DNA from: an uncultured Prolixibacteraceae bacterium
GTDB taxonomy: Bacteria; Bacteroidota; Bacteroidia; Bacteroidales; Prolixibacteraceae
Length of the DNA: 64,000 nt
Reading direction: 5' to 3'
NCBI GenBank assembly: GCA_937915865.1
Contig: CALGIG010000011.1
Coordinates: 62,001-126,000, forward strand
In this document: positions 1 through 8,084 of the stretch, piece by piece
Layout of the letters: every line of letters starts with the position of its first letter
Numbering within the stretch: position 1 is the stretch's first letter
Made by a program: the position numbers and the translations under genes
Notes under the pieces: generated by a model
Databases searched by the model: none
What the model was told of the DNA's origin: nothing
The model's input: the letters and a program-made list of their open reading frames with translations, nothing else

Positions 1-1
1 G

Positions 2-1060
2 CTTCTCTATTTTACTTCGGGAACAACTGGAATGCCTAAAATGGTGAACCACAATTTTATTTATCCGCTGGGACATATTCTTACCGCCAAATACTGGCAA
101 AATGTGATTGATAATGGTTTGCATTTTACAGTTGCTGATACGGGCTGGGCAAAATCGGCCTGGGGAAAAATATACGGTCAATGGCTTTCTGGTAGCGCAG
201 TAATGACTTTTGATTTCGATAAATTCATTCCTAAAAACCTGATGGACGTAATTGTAAAATATAAGGTTACAACTTTCTGTGCCCCTCCTACAATCTACCG
301 TTTCCTGATCAAGGAAGATCTATCTAAATTTGATTTGAGTGCCCTGAAATATTGCGTGGTAGCGGGCGAACCATTAAATCCTGAAGTATACAAGCAATTT
401 TTTGATGCAACCGGAATTCGGCTGATGGAAGGTTATGGCCAAACAGAAATGACTGTCTCGCTGGCAACCTATTCGTGGATGGAGCCAAAACCAGGCTCTA
501 TGGGTCGTCCATCACCAGGTTATACCATCGATTTGGTTGACGAAGATGGCAATTCATGCGAAGTAGGCGAGGAAGGGCAAATCGTAATTTATACTGATAA
601 AAGTGTTCCAGTAGGCATGTTTAATGGCTATTATCGCGATGAAATTTTGACGAAAAAAGTTTGGCACGATGGTATTTATTATACCGGCGACATGGCTTGG
701 CGCGACGAGGATGGCTATTACTGGTTTGTTGGCCGTGCAGATGATGTAATTAAAAGTTCGGGTTACCGCATTGGCCCGTTCGAAGTGGAGAGCGCCCTGA
801 TGGAACACCCGGCTGTTTTGGAATGCGCCATCACTGCAGTTCCCGATCCTGATAGGGGCCAAGTGGTGAAAGCAACCATTATCCTGACTAAAAACTACAC
901 AGCAAGTGACGAGTTGGCCAAAGAGCTCCAGGAGCATGTGAAACGGGTTACTGCTCCGTACAAATATCCGCGTATCGTTGAGTTTGTAAGCGAATTGCCA
1001 AAAACAATCAGTGGAAAAATCCGCCGCGTACAAATTCGCGAAGAAGATAAGAAAGAGTAA
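2..1060 (+). CDS. AMP-binding acyl-CoA synthetase, C-terminal part (5' end outside window)
   Basis: The reading frame is open from the window edge, so the N-terminus is missing. The visible part starts in the phosphate-binding loop YFTSGTTGMPK, followed by the GYGQTE motif, the YTGD...GRADDVIKSSGYRIGPFEVE hinge region and the PKTISGKIRR segment with the catalytic lysine. This is the normal order of the ANL adenylating superfamily, most like medium-chain (ACSM) or acetyl-CoA synthetases. It would activate a carboxylic acid to acyl-AMP and then acyl-CoA in the cytoplasm. The substrate cannot be read from the sequence. About 352 residues are visible. A hairpin with a short T run follows the stop, so the gene probably ends its transcription unit. 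Confidence 0.9.
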   Translation, partial: LLYFTSGTTGMPKMVNHNFIYPLGHILTAKYWQNVIDNGLHFTVADTGWAKSAWGKIYGQWLSGSAVMTFDFDKFIPKNLMDVIVKYKVTTFCAPPTIYRFLIKEDLSKFDLSALKYCVVAGEPLNPEVYKQFFDATGIRLMEGYGQTEMTVSLATYSWMEPKPGSMGRPSPGYTIDLVDEDGNSCEVGEEGQIVIYTDKSVPVGMFNGYYRDEILTKKVWHDGIYYTGDMAWRDEDGYYWFVGRADDVIKSSGYRIGPFEVESALMEHPAVLECAITAVPDPDRGQVVKATIILTKNYTASDELAKELQEHVKRVTAPYKYPRIVEFVSELPKTISGKIRRVQIREEDKKE

Positions 1061-1068
1061 ATTGTGAT

Positions 1069-1130
1069 CAGTCGCTGTGTTCAGTAGAGTTTCGTCTCTG
1101 AAACCTGAACACTGCGACTGCATACTTTTT
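1069..1130 (+). terminator. Probable intrinsic terminator after the acyl-CoA synthetase
   Basis: A 16-nt arm (1069-1084) pairs with 1105-1120 with one mismatch. A smaller AGAG/CTCT pair lies in the loop and a T5 run follows at 1126-1130. It lies 9 bp after the ligase stop codon. TATCTTTG at 1135-1142 fits the Bacteroidota -7 box and could start helicase transcription, but I see no good -33 box. Confidence 0.6.
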
Positions 1131-1164
1131 CAGCTATCTTTGCGGCGAATTAAAACGTTGCATT

Positions 1165-2508
1165 GTGACTTTTCAGGAATTAAATTTGAGCAATTCGTTA
1201 TTGAATGCTTTGTCGGATTTGGGCTTTGAGAATCCGACACCTGTTCAGGAGGAAATATATCCTATAGTTTTGTCGGGGCGCGATGCTGTGGGCATTGCCC
1301 AAACAGGGACAGGTAAAACTTTTGCTTATTTGCTGCCCTTACTTCGACAACTTAAATTCTCCGACCAAAAGCATCCGCGCATATTAATTATTGTGCCTAC
1401 CCGTGAACTGGTTTTGCAGGTGATTGGCGAAGTTGAAAAACTAGTTAAATACATGAACGTACGTGTTGCCGGAGTATACGGCGGAACGAATATCAATACT
1501 CAAAAACAGGTAGTTTACAACGGAATGGATATTTTGGTTGCCACTCCCGGGCGTTTGGTCGATTTGGTTTATACCGGAGTTTTGCGTGTGAATTCGATCC
1601 AGAAACTGGTGATTGACGAGGTCGACGAAATGCTGAACCTGGGATTTAGGCCACAACTGATGAATTTTCTGGATAGTTTACCGCAGCGCCGCCAAAACCT
1701 GATGTTCTCGGCTACATTGACAGATGAGGTTGCGCAGCTAATCAACGATTATTTCTATGAACCGGTGACCATTGAAATTGCAAGTCGTCAGACCCCGGTT
1801 GGGCAAATAGGTCAATACTATTATTTTGTACCTAATTTCAATACCAAAGTGAATTTGCTCGAAAACCTGCTTTGCAATACCAATGAATTTAAACGTGTTT
1901 TGGTTTTTGTGGAGAGCAAGCAGGTTGCCGACCGTTTGTTCGAAATGATTGATTCAAAATTTCCGGAGCAGATAGGTGTAATTCATTCCAACAAGTCGCA
2001 AAATTTCAGGATTAATGCGCTGGAACGATTTAAAAATGGTGTTTCGCGTATTTTGATTTCAACCGATGTGGCATCACGAGGTTTAGATATTCCCGATATT
2101 TCGCATGTTATAAATTTCGAAGTTCCTGAGTTGCCCGAGGACTACATTCACCGGATTGGCCGAACCGGAAGAGCGGAGAAAAGCGGGAATGCCATAAGTT
2201 TTGTGAATGAACCTGATATGAAAAGGCTTGCTTCGATCGAGAAATTTATGGATCGAGATTTGGAAGAAAAGCCAATTCCGTATGAGGTAAAAATCTCGAA
2301 CATTTTCACCGACGAGGAACGTCCGGTGCTATTTGATAAAGATTACCTGGGTAAAACGCCTAACTTTTCTGAATCACAAGGAGCGTTTCACGAAAAGAAG
2401 GAAAAAAACAAAAAGGTTAATTTGGGTGGCCCTGGCGTTCGTAAACCCAAAAAAGAGGCACCTGTAAATCGTGGCGTTTTGAAGAAACGGGCGGCTAAGA
2501 AGCGATAG
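1165..2508 (+). CDS. DEAD-box ATP-dependent RNA helicase
   Basis: 447 aa with an almost complete superfamily-2 motif set. The Q motif is near residues 22-28, motif I AQTGTGKT at 45-52, PTREL near 78-82, TPGR near 127-130, motif II DEVD at 151-154, SAT at 182-184 and motif VI HRIGRTGR in the second RecA domain. A Lys-rich basic tail (about 50 residues) probably binds RNA. The protein unwinds structured RNA in the cytoplasm, as in ribosome assembly or cold adaptation. The start is GTG at 1165, and the Q-motif distance supports it. Motif II reads DEVD rather than DEAD, a tolerated variant. The gene stands alone, convergent with the glycosyltransferase. Confidence 0.95.
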   Translation: MTFQELNLSNSLLNALSDLGFENPTPVQEEIYPIVLSGRDAVGIAQTGTGKTFAYLLPLLRQLKFSDQKHPRILIIVPTRELVLQVIGEVEKLVKYMNVRVAGVYGGTNINTQKQVVYNGMDILVATPGRLVDLVYTGVLRVNSIQKLVIDEVDEMLNLGFRPQLMNFLDSLPQRRQNLMFSATLTDEVAQLINDYFYEPVTIEIASRQTPVGQIGQYYYFVPNFNTKVNLLENLLCNTNEFKRVLVFVESKQVADRLFEMIDSKFPEQIGVIHSNKSQNFRINALERFKNGVSRILISTDVASRGLDIPDISHVINFEVPELPEDYIHRIGRTGRAEKSGNAISFVNEPDMKRLASIEKFMDRDLEEKPIPYEVKISNIFTDEERPVLFDKDYLGKTPNFSESQGAFHEKKEKNKKVNLGGPGVRKPKKEAPVNRGVLKKRAAKKR

Positions 2509-2659
2509 AAGAGATCGAGATGTTTTAAAAATGAGATTGTTATATTGGTGTAAATCCTTGAAATCGGAGTTACGAAACTTACGTTGATTGTGAAAAAAGG
2601 ACAGAATGGTTATAATTTGCAAGTAGTTGAATATTCCCGAGCCGATGAAATTATAATTG

Positions 2660-3778
2660 TCAGGCATTCATAATTTGCAGAATTTTCAACGCATTTCGTT
2701 TATTCGAAAATTCGTCTTCCAGAATAATCCTTCGCTTTTCAATTTCTTCTGAAGTAAATTTCTGCTGAAAAAGCTGATGAATGGCGTTGATCATTTCTTC
2801 AGGAGTATTGGCCAGGTAACACAAATGCTCCAATCCGGTTTTGTGAATCATTGGAGCATTGGCTATGCAGAACCTTCCGGCGAATAACGATGCCAGTAAT
2901 TTCAGTTTTAAGCCTGTATCCTGAAACGTTGGTAGTAGGCAGATATGTGCATTTTCAATCAATTCATCCATTTTCTCTCCTGAAGGATTGGCAATTACCT
3001 CAACATTGGGCAACGATTTAATTTTGCTGCTTATATCTCCCGACGGATTTTTTCCGGCAACAATTACTTTTTGCTGAAGCTTCGGAAACACATTTGCAAT
3101 CAGGAAATTGACAGCCTGCTTGTTTTCGGCAACTGAAAGATTTCCATGGAATAAAATGTAATCACCTTTTCCTTCTTGTGACCGAATTTGGTTGAACGGA
3201 TGAAATGCCGGAACAAAGTGTGAATTGCCAAATTTTCTGTCAAAATACAAATTATCGTTTGGCGAAATGGAAAGTAAATGATCTGCATTTTTCAGGATTT
3301 TTTCGTAGTTTCTGAGTTTGCAGGCTTCTATGCAAAAGAATAATTTTCTGAAGATATTACGTTCAACTTTCTGTAAATTCTGATAGTAGTCATGTTCAAT
3401 ATTGTGGGTACGAGCCAACTTCAGATGCTTTTTCAAAGATTCGCTGTTCAGGAAGTAACAGGTATGCAAACCTTCGAATAGTATGGGTGCTGGGTTTAAC
3501 TCCAGGTTTCTGAGCAATTGATCGTCTTTTCGGGTAACTACAATATAGGGCTTGAATGAAAACTGATACAATAATCCTTTTTTACGCGGATAGTAAAATA
3601 TCTTAATGCAATATTTTTCCAATTCAGTTGCCCTCGGACGATTATACTCGTAACAGTGAAGATATATGGAAACTCCGCATTTGGCCAACGCTTTTATTTT
3701 GTAAAAAATGTCAATTACTCCGCCATAGTCGGGTGGGTAGGGGATATTGAAAGCAACAATTTGAAGAGCTTTTTCCAC
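2660..3778 (-). CDS. Glycosyltransferase, GT-B / family 4-like
   Basis: 372 aa. The N-terminus has a Rossmann-like start with a YPPDYGGVIDIFYKIKALAK segment, typical of the acceptor-binding domain of GT4-like enzymes. The second half holds FHGNLSVAENKQAV and a late region (LLPTFQDTGLKLKLLASLFAGR) in the place of the nucleotide-sugar-binding segment. It would move a sugar from a nucleotide donor to a cell-envelope acceptor. Donor and acceptor are unknown. No membrane segment is evident. The gene is single, with no polysaccharide cluster around it in this window. Confidence 0.75.
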   Translation of the reverse strand: MEKALQIVAFNIPYPPDYGGVIDIFYKIKALAKCGVSIYLHCYEYNRPRATELEKYCIKIFYYPRKKGLLYQFSFKPYIVVTRKDDQLLRNLELNPAPILFEGLHTCYFLNSESLKKHLKLARTHNIEHDYYQNLQKVERNIFRKLFFCIEACKLRNYEKILKNADHLLSISPNDNLYFDRKFGNSHFVPAFHPFNQIRSQEGKGDYILFHGNLSVAENKQAVNFLIANVFPKLQQKVIVAGKNPSGDISSKIKSLPNVEVIANPSGEKMDELIENAHICLLPTFQDTGLKLKLLASLFAGRFCIANAPMIHKTGLEHLCYLANTPEEMINAIHQLFQQKFTSEEIEKRRIILEDEFSNKRNALKILQIMNA

Positions 3779-3808
3779 TTCTTAAATTTTACCTAAATAT
3801 AAAAGAAA

Positions 3809-3837
3809 AACCACGAATTGGCAACCAATTCGTGGTT
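3809..3837 (-). terminator. Intrinsic terminator of the leftward ECF sigma operon
   Basis: A perfect 13-bp stem (3809-3821 with 3825-3837) and a 3-nt loop. On the minus strand it runs directly into a T-rich tract (TTTTTCTTTT), while the plus side has none. It lies about 220 bp beyond the stop of the DUF4097-like gene, so it most likely ends the sigma/membrane protein/DUF4097 transcript. Confidence 0.65.
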
Positions 3838-3843
3838 CGTATA

Positions 3844-3978
3844 ATCCCCTCTAAATCTTTTCGCCTTAAGCGAGAGAAATTTTCGGTTACATATATTCAC
3901 ATTACCTTCTTTTAATAAACTTCTTTTGTTGTCCCGACTTTTTAAGCCCACACCGTGAAAAGGAGTTGGGAAGGCGCT
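3844..3978. repeat. MITE-like intergenic element, copy A (about 135 bp)
   Basis: Starts with CCCCTCTAAATCTT followed by a small hairpin (TTCGCCTTAAGCGAGAG). It carries an AT-rich middle and ends with GGAGTTGGGAAGGCGCT. It aligns along its full length with the element at 5655-5790 by eye, and shares its ends with 29112-29246. This copy lies downstream of the DUF4097-like gene and looks more decayed at its right end. Confidence 0.6.
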
Positions 3979-4058
3979 ATTAAATTTTTCTTTCTTAACT
4001 GTTTATAAACTTAACAGGTTCAACTTAATTTCTTCATTTTCAAATTTTTCACCTCTTT

Positions 4059-5096
4059 TTATTCGTCAAGTTTAATTCCGCCATACCTACTCGTGATGTT
4101 TACTTTTCCGCCGCCCGAACCAACATTACCTTCAAGTTTAAATTTATGGTTGTCTTTTATTCTATTGCCTTTATACCTGCCCTCAGGGTATTTTATATCG
4201 CAATAATCGCAGCTTGCATCAATCGAATAGTTTAAGCCTGTAAGTCCAACGGTTATACCGCCATAACTATTCGTTATTGATATTTTCCCGAATTTCGGAT
4301 CAACTTTATTAATTCGAACTGAACCGTATTCTGTATCCAAATCGAGATCGCCGGTTAGTAAATCGATTTTGTAATTAGTATACTTTGATACCGATTTCAG
4401 ATGATCGATTTCGTCGATTGTATAACCATCGTATTTTGAGTCGAGGTTTAGTTTGCCAATTTTATGGAAATTAATACCCGAATATTTGGTTGTTAACTGG
4501 AGATTGTTAATCTCGTTGGCATAAAGTTTCGAGTATTTTATATCGATTTCTCCATCGTTAACGCTTTCGATATCAGCTTTCCCATAAGCAACCGATATTT
4601 TAACAGGAGACCCGGCCGGGCTGTGTAATTTGCCTGCTGTCATCGACCCGTAACTTACATCAAACGAACCATTGCCATACAGATCGCCGACAACTACGTT
4701 ACCGTATTTGTTGGTGATATACAGATTTTTATCTTTAGGTGCATTAATCAGGTAATCAATAGAGAACGAATTATTTCCCTTAAATCCGTCTTCTATATCG
4801 GTGTTTCCATTTATCATGTCTCCATTTTTCTGGAGAGTGATTTTTATACGGTTCATCATATCCCTGGCTTTGCTTTCTGAAGCATTGTCAATGGTAATCA
4901 ATACTTTAATGGTAATGGAATCGCCTCCCAAATCATTCACTTTTACTTCTCCAAATTTGTTGGAAATCTGGATACCTGATATTCCATTTTTCGACCATCC
5001 CTTCTTGTATTGTTTGGTATAATCGGCTCCAACTGCCCGAACCAAAGTGGCAGAGCAAAGCAGGAGTGCAATAATTAAGCTAAAGGTTGATTTCAT
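4059..5096 (-). CDS. Secreted DUF4097-like beta-repeat protein
   Basis: 345 aa with a clear N-terminal signal peptide (about residues 1-21). After it comes a long run of short alternating beta segments rich in Gly, Asp, Ile and Lys (KYGNVVVGDLYGNGSF, SVAYGKADI, TEYGSVRINKV, TSRYGGIKLDE). This pattern is typical of the DUF4097/adhesin-like right-handed beta folds common in Bacteroidota. It is exported, and its role is unknown. Its start overlaps the end of the upstream membrane protein gene by 17 bp, which points to translational coupling in an ECF sigma operon. It could be an output or a sensory component of that operon. Confidence 0.65.
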   Translation of the reverse strand: MKSTFSLIIALLLCSATLVRAVGADYTKQYKKGWSKNGISGIQISNKFGEVKVNDLGGDSITIKVLITIDNASESKARDMMNRIKITLQKNGDMINGNTDIEDGFKGNNSFSIDYLINAPKDKNLYITNKYGNVVVGDLYGNGSFDVSYGSMTAGKLHSPAGSPVKISVAYGKADIESVNDGEIDIKYSKLYANEINNLQLTTKYSGINFHKIGKLNLDSKYDGYTIDEIDHLKSVSKYTNYKIDLLTGDLDLDTEYGSVRINKVDPKFGKISITNSYGGITVGLTGLNYSIDASCDYCDIKYPEGRYKGNRIKDNHKFKLEGNVGSGGGKVNITSRYGGIKLDE

Positions 5097-5637
5097 TTTG
5101 TAAACGTTTATGTTGTTTTACTTCTTTTAACTTGTTGACAATTAATGATAAAACATTCATTCTTGCCTGATAATACTCCAACATGGCATTAATTACTCTT
5201 TCATCGTTTGGATTAGCTTTCAGGTCTTCGAGTAATTTCTGGTACATCTGGTCAAATTCCTTTTGTTCTTTTTGGAACATCTGTTTTTCTGAATCACTGA
5301 TCAATCCTTCGTTTTCGAGCATTATTAGTTGTTTCATATCAGTTTGAATGGATGTAGTATAGTAGAATTCAACTTCGCGGTATTTAGGCGAAATAGATCC
5401 GAGAGAAATGTTGTCGTGCTTGTTGGGAGCCAGCCAGAGGCGCGCCTGATTAACAGCCAACAATGCAAAAACAACAATAGCAGCAATTCTGAATAGAGGC
5501 CGGAAATTGATGGAGCGCTTAGGTTTCGACGCTTTTTGAAGCCTGGCTTCAAATCGTTCGAAATGACCATCCCGGGGTTCCCTGTCATCAAACGATTTCC
5601 GGTTATTTATGATTAATCTTTCTAATTCGTCGTTCAT
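5080..5637 (-). CDS. Single-pass membrane protein, putative anti-sigma partner
   Basis: 185 aa. An N-terminal cytoplasmic part of about 46 basic residues is followed by one membrane segment (about 47-67) and then a mostly helical, charged periplasmic part. No zinc-finger (HxxxCxxC) anti-sigma motif is present. Its place just downstream of an ECF sigma gene and its topology are what suggest an anti-sigma role. This is context only. The gene is separated from the sigma gene by a 136-bp repeat element and overlaps the DUF4097-like gene. Confidence 0.55.
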   Translation of the reverse strand: MNDELERLIINNRKSFDDREPRDGHFERFEARLQKASKPKRSINFRPLFRIAAIVVFALLAVNQARLWLAPNKHDNISLGSISPKYREVEFYYTTSIQTDMKQLIMLENEGLISDSEKQMFQKEQKEFDQMYQKLLEDLKANPNDERVINAMLEYYQARMNVLSLIVNKLKEVKQHKRLQNEINL

Positions 5638-5654
5638 AGCTTTTTAAAGTTAAA

Positions 5655-5790
5655 AGCCCCCTCTAAATCTTCTCGCTTAAAGCGAGAGAGACTTTTGGTT
5701 GCAAATATTCATAGTATCATCTTTTCAATAAACGTCTTTCATTATCTCACCTCTTTAAGCCCCCTTTTTCGGAGGGGGTTGGGGAGGCTT
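5655..5790. repeat. MITE-like intergenic element, copy B (about 136 bp)
   Basis: Begins AGCCCCCTCTAAATCT and ends GGGGTTGGGGAGGCT, so both ends read AGCCyCC inwards. A hairpin CTCGCTTAAAGCGAG lies near the left end and CCCCCTTTTTCGGAGGGGG near the right end. It sits between the ECF sigma gene and its membrane partner and nearly abuts the sigma stop codon. Confidence 0.7.
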
Positions 5791-5791
5791 C

Positions 5792-6346
5792 CTAATTGTA
5801 TTCAAACAATTCCTCCTTTTGCAACATTTCCCTGAGTTTCAGCTTAGCCCTCAGAAACTGCGATCTCGACGATCCGTTCGAAATACCCAGTATCTGCGCA
5901 ATTTCTTCATGATCATATCCTTCCAACAGATAAAGGCTAAGTACTACACGGTATCCATCGGGTAAACTGTAAATCGACTTTTTTAACTTTTCCATTTGTA
6001 TTTCAGAAATGCTTAGCTGTACTGTTTCTTCATCAGGAATTTTCTCATTCAATTCTTCAAATTTTACTTTTCGCTTTTTTAATTGATCGAGCGACCGATT
6101 GATGACTATTTTTTTCAACCAGGCTCCAAAACTAACTTCGCCACGATAGGTATCCAATTTTGTAAAAGCTTTCAGAAACGATTCCTGCATCACGTCTTCA
6201 GCCTCCACATCGTTTCCCACCATTCGTAAACTGACATTGTACATAGGCTTGTAGTACAATTTGTAAACTTCAAACTGCGCTTTTGTATCGCCCTTACGAC
6301 ACCTGTCGATTATTTCCTGATGGATATTTTGGTAAACCGTTTCCAA
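5792..6346 (-). CDS. ECF-type RNA polymerase sigma factor (sigma-70 family)
   Basis: 184 aa. Region 2 is near residues 22-90 (AEDVMQESFLKAFTKLDTYRG then FGAWLKKIVINRSLDQLKKRK). Region 4 near 125-175 (LPDGYRVVLSLYLLEGYDHEEIA, then an HTH) is followed by a basic tail. Regions 1 and 3 are absent, which makes it group 4. It would direct transcription of its own operon, and an ECF-like promoter lies just upstream. The downstream genes are a one-TM protein and a secreted DUF4097-like protein. The signal it senses is unknown. Confidence 0.9.
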   Translation of the reverse strand: METVYQNIHQEIIDRCRKGDTKAQFEVYKLYYKPMYNVSLRMVGNDVEAEDVMQESFLKAFTKLDTYRGEVSFGAWLKKIVINRSLDQLKKRKVKFEELNEKIPDEETVQLSISEIQMEKLKKSIYSLPDGYRVVLSLYLLEGYDHEEIAQILGISNGSSRSQFLRAKLKLREMLQKEELFEYN

Positions 6347-6371
6347 CGTTCTTTTTTGTTTTCGGACTAAT

Positions 6372-6397
6372 GACGACGATCGACCTTGCGATGTTGC
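6372..6397 (-). promoter_or_regulatory. Candidate ECF-type autoregulatory promoter
   Basis: On the minus strand GCAACA (6397-6392) is followed, after 16 bp, by CGTC (6375-6372), about 26 bp before the sigma start. AAC at -35 and CGTC at -10 is the general form of ECF promoters. The second ECF gene in the window has an equivalent pair at 13947-13972. This is a two-box match only. Confidence 0.4.
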
Positions 6398-6439
6398 ATG
6401 AACTTGAAAAAAGTTCTGGGAAAGAATAAAAAAAGTCGG

Positions 6440-7126
6440 CTAATTCTCATTTTCTTCCAGAAATTTCATCAGAAGAATTAATTTCGGTTCATCGGTTGCA
6501 TTAATTTTTATGGTATTAATAAAATCTATTACAGGCTGGTGTACAGGTTGCAGCAATTTAATCAGTTGCTTGCGCGAAATTATAAGGCGGGGCATGCTGT
6601 CGCCATGTTTTAAATAGTATTGCGCTTTTTGAGCCACAAAGTGTAACGAGTCTTTTGAACTGCTTGAATCAGTCGGTTTGAGTATAACGTTGTGCTTTTT
6701 CAGTAGCTTGTAATCGCCATCGTATAAAACCTGGAAGTATCCATGTGTAATTTTATTCCGAGACATAAATCTGGCGTAAATAAAAATATCGCCACTCATA
6801 TTAATCCGTTGTATTTCTGTCGGAAACGCTATTTCCAGTATTTTCCCGTCTTTACAGAATTCCATAGTATTCCGGTACATGTTTAGCCGTAAAGGAATAT
6901 CTTTAATCTCTGTTCCATTGGTTTTCAAGATATACGATTTCTGGAAATCGGTTCGGAGATAAGGACTTCCTCCAATATCTGAAGGTGATAAATACCTTTG
7001 CGTATTACCATTGTGCATATTTTCACTCATCACTTTATCCTGAATCTTTTTTAAATTCCGTTCGTTTTGCGCCAAAACGTTTATTGAATAAATAATAAGA
7101 GCCATAAAAACTATGCATGTCCTCAT
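6440..7126 (-). CDS. Secreted protein of unknown function
   Basis: 228 aa with a signal peptide (about residues 1-19, ending VLAQ). The SPSDIGGSPYLRTDF and PLRLNMYRNTMEF segments recall a family of exported Bacteroidota proteins that I cannot name. The remainder looks like mixed beta strands with a helical C-terminus. No catalytic motif is visible. It is divergent from the CDF transporter gene, with a 7-bp inverted repeat between them. Confidence 0.6.
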   Translation of the reverse strand: MRTCIVFMALIIYSINVLAQNERNLKKIQDKVMSENMHNGNTQRYLSPSDIGGSPYLRTDFQKSYILKTNGTEIKDIPLRLNMYRNTMEFCKDGKILEIAFPTEIQRINMSGDIFIYARFMSRNKITHGYFQVLYDGDYKLLKKHNVILKPTDSSSSKDSLHFVAQKAQYYLKHGDSMPRLIISRKQLIKLLQPVHQPVIDFINTIKINATDEPKLILLMKFLEENEN

Positions 7127-7160
7127 AAAAAGTTATTTTTAGCAGAGTATTCCTCTTGAG

Positions 7161-7184
7161 AACAATCTCTATTTTTTGATTGTT
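7161..7184. promoter_or_regulatory. Inverted repeat between divergent genes, possible operator
   Basis: AACAATC (7161-7167) and GATTGTT (7178-7184) form a perfect 7-bp inverted repeat with a 10-nt T-rich spacer in the 71-bp gap between two divergent genes. It lies 14 bp before the CDF start. It may be a regulator site or chance. Confidence 0.3.
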
Positions 7185-7197
7185 AAATATAAAAAAT

Positions 7198-8076
7198 ATG
7201 TCGCACGATCATGAACATACAGGCCGAAATTTGGCGATTACGGTAATTCTGAATAGTGTTATTACCGTTGGTCAGTTTATTGGCGGTTTTATCTCTGGCA
7301 GCTTGGCATTGATTTCGGATGCCATTCATAACCTGAGCGATGTAATTTCAGTGGTATTGGCCTGGATTGCCCATCGCATCGGAAAATTACCACGAACAAC
7401 AAAATCAACATTTGGGTACAAACGTGCCGAAATTCTGGCCGCTTTTATCAATGCCATTTCGTTGATTGCCATTTCGGTTTACCTGATGGTTGAAGCCGGT
7501 GAACGATTTCTGAATCCGAAAGAAGTTGATTTTTACTGGATGCTTGGCTTGGGGTTCCTTGGTGTTTTGGCCAATGGCTTATCGGTAGTAATGTTACACC
7601 GGAACAAGGACGAAAACCTGAACATCCGTGCTGCTTACCTACATTTAATTGGCGATGCTATGACTTCGGTTGCCGTAATTGCCGGGGCTGTTTGCATTTG
7701 GCTGTTCAAGATATATTGGATCGATCCGCTGGTAACCGTGCTGATTAGCATTTATATCTTTGTGCATACGTTTAAAATCCTGAAAGAAAGTATTGAAATC
7801 CTGATGCAGTTTGCCCCAGCTACTATCGACCAAACAGAAATAGTCGCTGTTTTACATGAAATTCAGGAGATTAAGAGTATTCATCATATCCATTTGTGGC
7901 AGCTCGACGACGATAAAATCTATTTCGAAGCCCACCTCGTTTTGAATGATAATATTCGGGTTGCCAATACGCTCGATATTACCCTAAAAGCAAAACAACT
8001 GTTGAATACACAATTTGGTATAGGGCACACCACTTTTCAGTACGAATATTTACCTGATGGGAAGTGTAAATGTTGA
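7198..8076 (+). CDS. Cation diffusion facilitator (CzcD-like) metal exporter
   Basis: 292 aa from ATG 7198. A TTG upstream at 7180 is a less likely start. His-rich start (SHDHEHTG), six predicted membrane segments, and the zinc-site motifs SDAIHNLSDV in TM2 and HLIGDAMTS in TM5, followed by a cytoplasmic metal-binding domain (IHHIHLWQLDDD, CKC end). This is the CDF family, which exchanges cytoplasmic Zn2+, Cd2+ or Co2+ for protons across the inner membrane. The gene is a single unit and its stop is only 8 bp from the convergent GntP-family gene. Confidence 0.92.
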   Translation: MSHDHEHTGRNLAITVILNSVITVGQFIGGFISGSLALISDAIHNLSDVISVVLAWIAHRIGKLPRTTKSTFGYKRAEILAAFINAISLIAISVYLMVEAGERFLNPKEVDFYWMLGLGFLGVLANGLSVVMLHRNKDENLNIRAAYLHLIGDAMTSVAVIAGAVCIWLFKIYWIDPLVTVLISIYIFVHTFKILKESIEILMQFAPATIDQTEIVAVLHEIQEIKSIHHIHLWQLDDDKIYFEAHLVLNDNIRVANTLDITLKAKQLLNTQFGIGHTTFQYEYLPDGKCKC

Positions 8077-8084
8077 CCAGTTCA